From: Haplosporangium gracile
Taxonomy: Eukaryota > Mortierellomycota > Mortierellomycetes > Mortierellales > Mortierellaceae
NCBI GenBank assembly: GCA_015499985.1
Contig: JAAAUF010000908.1
Span: forward strand, 1-16,521
Direction of reading: 5' to 3'
Length of the DNA: 16,521 nucleotides
This document shows, in pieces, positions 9,460-16,521 of this stretch (within the stretch, counting starts at the first letter, position 1; each line of letters starts with the position of its first letter). A model generated the notes under the pieces. The model made no database searches. It was given only the letters and a program-made list of their open reading frames with translations, and had not been told where the DNA came from. Position numbers and translations under genes: made by a program.

Positions 9460-9803
9460 CCCGGTACAGAGGGAAGAGAAGATATCCGAGTCCGCTTCCC
9501 CGGTTTGGACGAGGGGCATCTCCATAGCAAAGGGTGAGATTTTGCCCCTCCCCCTCTGCAGCAAAAATTGAATAGACTTATGGCGCCCTAATTGGCCAAC
9601 GGCGAAAAAAGATTTCGAAAGGGTGACGTTTGTACCGGGACTGTACAACTTGCATGATGTAATGTTGTGTCAGGGACAACGCAGGATGTGATGTCAGGGC
9701 AACGTTCGGGTTGTTTGCTCATTGATTGTCCAACAGACCCAGCTGCCTGTGATATAATCACGCCTAAGGATCATCAAATGATATGGCTAGCAATGAGAAC
9801 AGA
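9460..9803. other. non-coding stretch upstream of the PAP2 gene
   Basis: No gene is supported. It contains an imperfect short repeat TGTCAGGGACAACG / TGTCAGGGCAACG (about 9668-9704). A minus-strand frame of 67 codons (9648-9445) has no recognisable motif. The stretch probably includes upstream promoter sequence for the gene starting at 9962. Confidence 0.4.
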
Positions 9804-9811
9804 GTATAAAG
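9804..9811 (+). promoter_or_regulatory. TATA box of the PAP2 gene (GTATAAAG)
   Basis: GTATAAAG lies about 150 bases before the ATG at 9962 and is followed by a C/T-rich leader without an upstream ATG in strong context. Spacing and composition fit a TATA-driven fungal promoter. No mapped transcript start is available. Confidence 0.5.
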
Positions 9812-9961
9812 ACCCTGTCCGACCAGAAAGATCCCTTTCTTGTTCTCATTCTCCACTCCCTGCATTTACTTTACTGCCTCTTGACTAAGTCATTCGCATC
9901 GCTCAGCAGCTCCATTTCGCCCACAATCGCAAACTGTTCGGGAACTTCTCTGCCTGCAAAC

Positions 9962-11161
9962 ATGGGGTTCTTCACTCGCAAGACGCGCACAACTGCACAG
10001 CCGACCGTCAATACTACCGCCGCGAATGGCCGCCACGATATATACTCTATGCAGACTCGGCCGAAGTTTGGACAGTGGCTCAAATGGACATGGCTCGATA
10101 TTCTAACCATGGCAATCATGGGTGCTCTTGGTCTCGGAGTAAGTCAATGTTTGAATATTGGAGTAAGATTTTTGGAGATAAAAGAGTCATGAATCCAATA
10201 CTAATCTTTCGTCCTCTAGATCTACATGGCACATCCTGCCCCTTCTCGATCTTTTGCCGTCACCTTCTCAGATGGCGAGATAGTCTATCCCGAGTTTGCC
10301 TACCCTTTGCGCAAAGAGGTTGTTCCCATTTGGCTCGCCGCCTTCCTGGCCGCCCTCATACCCATTTTGGGTATCCTGATTATGCAGATTCGCGTCCGCT
10401 CCTTCTGGGATGTTAACAACGCAATCATTGGCCTATTGTACTCGCTCATCGCCGCCGCTGTTTTCCAGGTCTTTGTTAAGTGGCTCATCGGGGGGCTGCG
10501 TCCTCATTTTCTCGATGTCTGCAAGCCTGATATCAGCCTGGCCACGGACACCGGGTATAACAGGAAAGGATTCCAGCAACTCTACTTCACAAGGGAGATC
10601 TGCACTGGAGATATTGATCAGATTGACGACAGTCTCGAATCATTTCCCAGCGGACATTCGACTGCAGCCTTCGCCGGATTCATTTTTCTCTACCTATACC
10701 TGAATGCGAAGCTCAAGGTCTTTTCTAACTACCACCCGGCCATGTGGAAGCTCATTGTCATATACGCGCCTGTGCTCGGAGCTGTTCTGATTGGCGGCGC
10801 CCTAACAATCGACAAATTCCACAACTGGTACGATATCGTGGCCGGAGCCGTGATCGGATCTGTCATGGCCTTCTCATCTTACCGCATGACGTACGCCGCC
10901 ATTTGGGACTGGAGGTACAACCACATCCCTTTGAACCGCAATGCGCCGTTCCTCTACCTTCCAGAGAGTGGCGAGTTGGTGGGCGCTGTATTTACGAGAA
11001 AGGCTGGTTGGGGAGATGCTGCGGGAGTACTCGGACGAGGAGACGACCAGAGTTACCATGGTCACACGCATAATGCGAATCAAGATGGGCACCATGCCAG
11101 TTCATCAATCCCGCTAAGGGCTATGGGCGGGGGACATGCACAGCCTGAGGATATGGTTTGA
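9962..11161 (+). CDS. PAP2-family membrane lipid phosphatase, 2 exons
   Basis: Exons 9962-10138 and 10220-11161 join in frame (intron 10139-10219, GTAAGT..CTAG, branch-like TACTAAT) to 372 aa. The ATG at 9962 is chosen because no in-frame ATG lies upstream in the leader. The three PAP2 phosphatase motifs are present in order: K146-x6-R153-P154 (K-W-L-I-G-G-L-R-P), P202-S-G-H205, and H260-x3-D264 (H-N-W-Y-D). About six hydrophobic segments (near 44-62, 93-115, 125-147, 205-222, 236-254, 263-280) make it an integral membrane protein. The family removes phosphate from phosphatidate, lysophosphatidate or diacylglycerol pyrophosphate (yeast Dpp1/Lpp1, animal LPP). The Ser-Arg expected six to seven residues before H260 is Ala253-Leu254, a variant I believe also occurs in other fungal homologues. 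The His/Gly-rich tail (about 333-372) is probably cytosolic and disordered. Substrate is not determined. Confidence 0.88.
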
Positions 11162-11690
11162 TGGAGCGCACAATATAATACGTAGTATACTTGCTCATTC
11201 CTTTGCGCTAGACTAGATCACCATAGTCTTATCCACTTCACCGCACTGTTTATCAAAAAATTGAACAAGACAAACACTCAAGTTAATCAGTGCGAGATAT
11301 GACCTACATATTACTTTGCAGTAGACTACAACGACTTTGAATTCCACTGTTGCCCTTGAGGCTAAACTGTTATGTGCCTTCAGTTCCAACCAAAAGGACT
11401 ATGTCCACTAGGGACGGTCAGGGAGAGTACCAAGGAGTTCGCATATGTAAGATTAAATGCAATGAAAGAAAAAGGAAGAGAAAAAAAAAAGAGAGAATAA
11501 TAAAAGGAAAGTGAGAAGTGCTAACAATGAAGTTGACCCTTCGTGTTGTTGAGCTTCTTGTGGGTTCGGATATCACTTATAACGCCGTTGTTAATATGTC
11601 GGTTTGCAGTCGGCTACCATTGGGCGCATTAAGTTTGAACGGAACGTAACGCGGGGCGAGCGATGGATCTATGGTTGCTAGTCAATCGAG

Positions 11691-11699
11691 GTATAAAGG
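11691..11699 (+). promoter_or_regulatory. orphan TATA-like element (GTATAAAGG)
   Basis: GTATAAAGG closely resembles the TATA box of the PAP2 gene (GTATAAAG at 9804-9811) but no open reading frame follows. A T8 run lies about 80 bases downstream, so a short non-coding transcript is conceivable but unproven. Confidence 0.25.
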
Positions 11700-12536
11700 T
11701 CCGAGAACTTGGTGTCGGGTGTCGTTGATCCTGCCTGGCTTTCGATGATTCTCACAGCAGGGATCATTACGGATGATTTTTTTGTCAGCTATAGAAATTT
11801 GCTTAAGAAAATACTCATAATTGACATGGTCTAACCAAATATATCAATCCGTCGTGACCCCTGTCTCACAGCGAGGAAAACATAAAAGCCATTGGATTGG
11901 AATAATAGGAAGAAGAAAGCTGTCGCTCAGCTTTGTTCCTTCGATTCATTTTATTCTCATTCTCCTAGCAACAAACGATCACTTAAAACGCCACTAAACT
12001 ACATCTAAAATTTAGATCCCCATCTACAGTCAGGCACATTTTTTTTTTTTGGATTAATCGATTTCTATTCGACAACTAGGGTCGCCCGAATTTATTTGAC
12101 AACCCTCGTACAAAGTCTATGTAACTCACTTTTTTTGTTTTTCTCCACAGCGCCTTGTTGCAATGTTACAAATCCATTATTAATGCGTTCATTTCGTTGT
12201 TCATCCTCCTACGGCTCAATTCATGGAGATCATATCCCATGTCGTCATCACCCCGGCTTGTCAGTAGGCAATTTCAGCACAAACGTTTCAATGATCACCT
12301 CTGAGGGTGCACAAATGATGCTTCGAGGGAGCGGGAAGGAAAGCAAGTTGTCTTAATGAGTTTGGTCTTTCCTGCACACGTTTTTTGTCTTGAAAACAAA
12401 AATAGTGAGTTACACGGACTTAGTACAGAAAACAAAGGGGGCTGTCAAATTATTCGAACAACCTGGTTGTCAAGTAGATTAATCCTTTTTTCTTTACTTG
12501 CGCACGCGCTTCTTTTGTTCCTCTGCCTTGGCACTT

Positions 12537-12708
12537 CTACTCGATCCTCTCAAATGTTTGGAAATAGGTTAAGATAGCACGGTAGTCTCGTTCACAGGCC
12601 TTGTCCATCTGTCTCTTTGCTGGACAACATTGTTTGTTCGGCTGTGCCTTGTCAGCGGTTCCTCTTCCTCCTCTTCCTCCCGCCACTGTCGCGGCATGAA
12701 CTTTAGCT
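12537..12708 (-). other. short coding-like segment with cysteines, no start codon
   Basis: On the minus strand an open frame reads, after a Gly/Arg-rich stretch, Q-P-N-K-Q-C-C-P-A-K-R-Q-M-D-K-A-C-E-R-D and ends E-R-I-E at TAG 12539-12537. It has no in-frame ATG before an upstream TGA near 12722, though an AG at CACACTTAG could be a splice acceptor. The composition is protein-like. It may be a last exon, a decayed gene piece or chance. No family is recognised. Confidence 0.2.
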
Positions 12709-12846
12709 AAGTGTGCTATTCATGTCATATCAAGTTAGCCCCAGACGTAAGAGTGAATTTGCCACTGTAGTCATATCAAATTGGCCACCATTTTTTTTTT
12801 TTTTTTGGTTACATGCGTTAGCACGCAGACGGCAAAAATTTTTGTG

Positions 12847-12918
12847 TCAATTTGAAATGGAAGTTGTTTTTGGTCCGATAGACTTGGCTACACTTTTGAT
12901 TGTGTTGTCGTCTGTCAT
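12847..12918 (-). CDS. 23-codon ORF shared by both copies of the dispersed repeat (copy 2)
   Basis: The ATG at 12918-12916 (context CAGCAATG) begins M-T-D-D-N-T-I-K-S-V-A-K-S-I-G-P-K and the frame stops at TGA 12849-12847, exactly 72 bases as in copy 1. The last four codons before the stop differ strongly between copies although the stop itself aligns. No further coding sequence can be joined to it. As with copy 1, this could be the truncated 5' end of a larger gene. Confidence 0.25.
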   Translation of the reverse strand: MTDDNTIKSVAKSIGPKTTSISN

Positions 12919-13218
12919 TGCTGCAGCAGTCGAAACAGCAGACAGCAATGAGAGCTGTCCCAGAGCTCGTCTCACAAAAAACCCCTATGGTCTGCGACAG
13001 AGCGGAGAACCGGAGCGCGGATTGTGTTGGTTGTGAACTCAGTGCGCTTCTAAAAAATGTAACGCGCATACACATCCAGCAATACCTGCTATGTACTGTC
13101 GTGGCAACCAAACTAAGCGCAGTACCCCTGGTTTAGTGTCTAGTCTCTGCCAGTCCGCCTGTGAAGAAGTCGAACTTTAGTTTTTGATGTGAGTCTAGCT
13201 TGTTAGTTTAGAAAGATG
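12862..13218. repeat. dispersed direct repeat, copy 2 (about 357 bp)
   Basis: This is the second copy of the repeat at 9102-9459, in the same orientation. The identical core is 12952-13066. Seen on the minus strand, this copy is followed 41 bases after its short ORF by an A16 run (12806-12791), which copy 1 lacks. An A tail could point to retrotransposition, but I see no target-site duplication beside it. Confidence 0.85.
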
Positions 13219-13719
13219 AGATACGACTTGTTGCTTCACAGCCGGTGCGAGTTTTTAAATGATGTGCCACACGAGTGGTTCTCTAAATCCGGACTGTGCG
13301 AGAATATTTGGGCTGCCCTTAAGATTTGGAACAATCCTCTTTCTTGTGCTTATTTTGAACCCATCCAATGCTTACTGCTCCCCCCTCATCCCTCTTCTTC
13401 TTCCTCTTTCTTCTTCTTCCTCTTCCTCTTTCTTCTTCTTCCTCTTCTTCTCCCTCCTTCTTCATCTTTTTCCTATTTCTCCATTCCTACTACCTCCTCT
13501 CTTTTACAAAGTGCAAGTAAAAGACGAAGAGTTCACCCTTCTTCGCTCCTTGCACCTAAAAAGTACGCGCGCGCGTGCTCTCAAAACACTTACCCTTCCG
13601 TGCTTCTCCCTCCACACTCTACACGTCTGTCTTTTATTTTATATTAGTTCCCACGAAACACATACATATACGTCCTTTCCACCACAGCTGTCCGATCGGC
13701 ACTCAAGAAAGAAATCGCA
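13219..13719 (+). promoter_or_regulatory. putative promoter/leader of the lectin gene
   Basis: There is no supported gene. A strong CT/CTT microsatellite-like tract runs from about 13378 to 13500. A short alternating GC palindrome ACGCGCGCGCGT lies near 13564-13575. TTTTATATTAG near 13640 is AT-rich, and the sequence then leads directly to the ATG at 13720. The pyrimidine tract and position fit a fungal promoter; open frames here encode only Ser/Phe/Leu runs from the simple repeat. Confidence 0.4.
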
Positions 13720-16344
13720 ATGAGGACAACAACATTCCTCCTCCCGGTAGTATTCCTCTCATCAGCCCTGGCATGGGGTCGTGATGGGGGCAACGGCAAC
13801 ACAAAGTCTTCTATCAACAACAACAACCAGGAATTTGCTCTGCCCGCCGAGAACCGTCGTTATGACTACAAGCAGTCGATGAAAAAGCCCTTTACTTATA
13901 ATAGCGTCATGCCTTTCTGGAGCAACCACGGCAGTAAGTTCTTCTCTCTCCTTTGGTTGCTTGGCTGTCTGATGTTGCGGTGAGATTAGAGTATCGGTTG
14001 TATGAGACAGGGCAAAGGACAAAGAATGTCTCGTATTCATTATTGACCACGAGGGACAACGTTTCGCCGACCAAGTCATGAAGAGGGATAACACACGCTT
14101 AAGGAAACAAGAGGAATATGTTTTTTTACTAAACTCATTGACCAAAGGCAGTGAAAGGGAGGAAAGGAGATGGATACTTTGCACACACAAGAAAAAGAGA
14201 GCGACACCCCTTAGGACCCATTGACCCTGAGAAACAACTCTAACCTTTTCAACCCCTTTTCTCCCTTCTTTTTCTTTTTTCCTTCTTTCTACCTTCCTTC
14301 TTCATCTTCATTTGCCCTTTTCTATAAAAAAAAAAAAGACAGCTTTGTCGCATCGGACTTTGTGAGACTATCCCCATCGGTCCCGGGACTCAAGGGTTCA
14401 GTCTGGAGACAGGCACCAAACGAGTACAAGGAATGGGAGGTCGAGTTCCAATTCAAAGCATTTGGCCAGGGACACGTTGGAGGCAAAGGTCTCGCCTTCT
14501 GGTACACCCAGGAGCGTGCCATCGAAGGAAACGTCTTTGGCAGCAAGGACCAGTGGAAGGGACTCGGAGTCTTCATGGACACCGCTGATCCTGCCAATCA
14601 AGTGAGTCCAGCACTGCTGTCGTGGATGGTCGTCTTTATTGTTGCTGTCAATGGTCATCAATTGATTGTATCAACGACAGCTAACATAGCCCTCTTTTTC
14701 CTCTCTCCCATAGAGAAATAACCCGGTCGTATACGGGATAATGAACGATGGCACAAAGCCCTTCCCGTCAAACCCAACAGCAAATACAAACAGCTTTGGC
14801 GGATGTCTGCGCGACTACAAGAACACACACGTCCCCGTCGTCGTCCGTGTCTCCTACATCGGCGGTGTCCTCAAGGTCTCGGTTGACACCCACTCGAAGG
14901 GCAAGAAGACGATGCCCTGCTTTGAACAAAAGGACCTTAACCTCCCCGTCGGATATTATTTTGGCCTCTCTGTAAGTCAGTCTTCTCTGTTCTCATTCAC
15001 TCGTCTCACTGTTTTGTTTTTGTTTGTTTGTTTGTTTGTTTATTTGTGTATGCACGCGCATTATCCTTCTCCCTATCTCTCCCTCGTTTATTTTGTCCTT
15101 CCTCACAAAAATTTCAGCCAACGAGGACTTGACACCACATCGACCGCGATGACACCAACACCAGCATCCATCCCCATTCCACTCACTCAGTACACAACCA
15201 CACCTAGCCTGGGAGTGACAAAAAAAAGTAACGCGACCTACTTACTGCCTGTGGGTTAACGTCCCTACCACTATAACTAATATTATTTCGAACTTAACAA
15301 CATATAGGCCCAGGCTGCGGATCACGGAAACCCTGATGACCATGATCTGTACGCGTTCGAAGTGTACGAGGTCAACCCTCCTAAGAAGGAAAAGGTACAC
15401 CTGTCTTCTCACTCAGCTACTACTTTATCCAGGAGCACATGTTCTCCTTACCGAATGTTTGCACTCCATACATCATCCCTCTATGTCTCCATGTGCTCAC
15501 TTTTTTTGTCTATACTCAAACGCCAAGTGAATTCACTTCTCTAACCTTATTTTTTTTTCCTCTTCATGCGTCCACCTCGTTGTCTCGTTTGTGCATGGGT
15601 GCGCTCATGAATAGGCGCCGTTGAGACCACATGAGGCCGAGATGAAGAGGAAGGGCGAGGAGGTCAAGGTCGATCTTGCTGATCAGGTTACGTTTCAAGA
15701 AGTGCAAAAGATTGTCCAGGAGCAGGAGGCTAAACTCAAGGAAGACACCGAAGGCACCGGCAACCTCTCTCCCGTAAGTTTCTTCTCCTTTTTTTGTTAC
15801 ATTGTCCTTGCTTCTTTATGCTATTGAGAATAATAAATTGACATGATATGCCTTTTCTTCCCTTGTGATGACGAAATAGGCACAAGTGGCGGCGACGGTG
15901 GGAGATACACAGTACAGGATCATCGAATCACTCAATAGCATCCACAACAAACTTGAGACCCTTGGCGCGCCCATGCAACCACCAGAATCCTCCGCAAAAA
16001 GTCTCGAAGACATCAACCGCAAGATCAACTCCATGGTAGCCTCCCTGCACGCTATGGAATCTGTGGTCCAGGGACTGGTCGACCATATCATGGCCCAGGG
16101 TGGTATTGTCTCAGGACCGGATATTTCCAAAGTGTTGAAGGAGGAGCTGTCGAATCTGAATGCCAAAATGGAGGATATGGACTCCAGACAGTCGTTTCAG
16201 CATCGGTTGACGCAGAACCGGTTGGTGAATTCGACATCTTGGGTTAGTTATGTGGTTTTCTTGATTTTGGTGCAGATTGTGGCTGTTTCTGCCTATACTT
16301 GGTATAAGAAGCGTATAGAGATGAGCGAGAAGAAGTTCTTGTGA
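13720..16344 (+). CDS. ERGIC-53/Emp47-like L-type lectin cargo receptor, 6 exons
   Basis: Exons 13720-13933, 14339-14601, 14714-14971, 15308-15394, 15615-15773 and 15880-16344 join in frame to 481 aa. Residues 1-18 are a signal peptide (cleavage likely after A-L-A). The L-type lectin domain spans about 48-270: P-F-W-S-N-H-G, S-P-S-V-P-G-L-K-G-S-V-W, G-K-G-L-A-F-W-Y, then G-V-F-M-D152-T-A-D and N161-N-P, whose Asp/Asn are expected to bind calcium and mannose, the likely disulfide pair Cys190/Cys228, and D-D-H-D at 255-258. A charged coiled-coil stalk (about 275-440) supports oligomerisation. One membrane segment (about 448-468) is followed by a short cytosolic tail ending K-K-F-L, a dilysine ER-retrieval signal with a hydrophobic end. 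The family carries glycoproteins from ER to Golgi in COPII vesicles and returns by COPI. Intron 1 (405 bases) has an unusual acceptor directly after an A12 run. Confidence 0.92.
15011..15050. repeat. TTTG microsatellite inside lectin intron 3
   Basis: About six TTTG units, interrupted at both ends, lie in the first part of the 336-base intron 14972-15307. A cryptic acceptor (TTTCAG at about 15112-15117) further on would lead to an in-frame stop, so the later acceptor at 15307 is preferred. Confidence 0.7.
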
Positions 16345-16521
16345 GAAGTTCTTTCTTTTTCTTTTGTTTTGTTGCCCTCCTTCTCTGTTGTTGTCTTTGT
16401 AGCTATCAATATATCATGCGTTTTTTTTAAACTACACTCCCTTTTGCCATAAAATGCACTTTTCATAGCAAAGATGCATTTTATCGACTTTATCGACTAA
16501 ATTGAAATATATAAGGGATGC
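16345..16521. other. 3' flank of the lectin gene with a palindromic motif
   Basis: Directly after the TGA the sequence is T-rich, as expected of a 3' UTR. From 16449 to 16484 there is a hairpin: ATAAAATGCA pairs with TGCATTTTAT around a 16-base loop, followed by two tandem TTTATCGAC units (16480-16497). The reverse complement of the hairpin resembles the left tip of the 326-663 element. There is no further gene before the window ends. Confidence 0.6.

Larger units (their letters stand above)
11162..12861. other. 1.7-kb gene-poor region
   Basis: No gene is convincingly supported. Visible items are an A/G-rich tract with AATAATAAAAGG near 11497-11510 that may include the poly(A) signal of the PAP2 gene, an orphan TATA-like GTATAAAGG at 11691-11699, a second TATA-like CATAAAAG near 11881, homopolymer T runs at 12039-12050 and 12791-12806, a short minus-strand coding-like segment at 12708-12537, and a repeated motif TCATATCAA[A/G]TT[A/G]GCC near 12724 and 12772. 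The plus-strand frames at 12096-12356 and 12356-12577 have no recognisable motif. A T-rich stretch ending TTTTTCTCCACAG at 12151 looks like an intron end but no coding partner is evident. Confidence 0.45.

Noticed and set aside
9445..9648. Minus-strand 67-codon frame
   Set aside because: No motif, no conserved partner in the window and no promoter-like context.
12791..12918. SINE-like element with poly(A) tail on the minus strand
   Set aside because: The A run is present only beside copy 2, no target duplication is seen, and no convincing Pol III A/B boxes were found; a T6 run would also end such a transcript.
13378..13723. Open frames rich in Ser, Phe and Leu upstream of the lectin gene
   Set aside because: They come from a CT/CTT simple repeat in two frames and have no domain or start context.
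14221..14721. Plus-strand frame beginning in lectin intron 1
   Set aside because: Only the exon 2 part is real; the start lies in intron sequence and the end reads into intron 2.
15118..15259. Extra exon in lectin intron 3 after TTTCAG
   Set aside because: In the required phase it meets TGA within five codons, while joining 14971 to 15308 restores the conserved D-D-H-D region.
1..16521. CRISPR, prophage, operon, defence or secondary-metabolite system
   Set aside because: The introns, signal peptide, dilysine tail and F-box-like genes are eukaryotic; no regularly spaced repeats, integrase or biosynthetic core enzyme was seen.

Overview
The window looks like nuclear DNA from a filamentous fungus of the Mucoromycota, most likely Mortierellomycotina. 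The evidence is short GT..AG introns with GTAAGT-type donors, CT-rich leaders before start codons, and two decayed genes of an F-box-like protein family (motif like 'D-L-x-E-I-R-x-R-[IV]-A-x-F-L') that I associate with Mortierella-type genomes. The genus is inference; no marker gene settles it.

Layout. Positions 1-330 hold a possible 3' coding fragment cut by the window edge. 326-663 is a foldback/MITE-like inverted repeat with palindromic tips. About 1133-1514 is a decayed open frame of unknown family. About 1836-2776 (minus) is a broken F-box-like gene. 3429-5145 (plus) is a long coding region for a Ser-rich, coiled-coil protein whose frame is interrupted twice; each interruption can be removed by a GT..AG segment or else is a genuine lesion. 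5321-6735 (minus) is a second F-box-like gene with several frameshifts and stops.

Three genes look intact and can be resolved exon by exon: an RPA3-like small subunit of replication protein A (7275-8210, 4 exons, 104 aa), a PAP2-type membrane lipid phosphatase (9962-11161, 2 exons, 372 aa), and an ERGIC-53/Emp47-like L-type lectin cargo receptor ending in KKFL (13720-16344, 6 exons, 481 aa). They serve DNA replication/repair, lipid metabolism and ER-Golgi cargo transport. Nothing suggests they act together; this is ordinary eukaryotic gene order, not an operon.

The gene-poor stretches are the more unusual part. A direct repeat of about 358 bp occurs at 9102-9459 and 12862-13218. It has a 115-bp core that is identical in both copies and, on the minus strand, a 23-codon ORF of the same length in both. 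A palindromic motif near the right edge (16449-16484) resembles one tip of the 326-663 element. I found no CRISPR array, tRNA, complete rRNA, complete transposase or clear secondary-metabolite or defence gene cluster.
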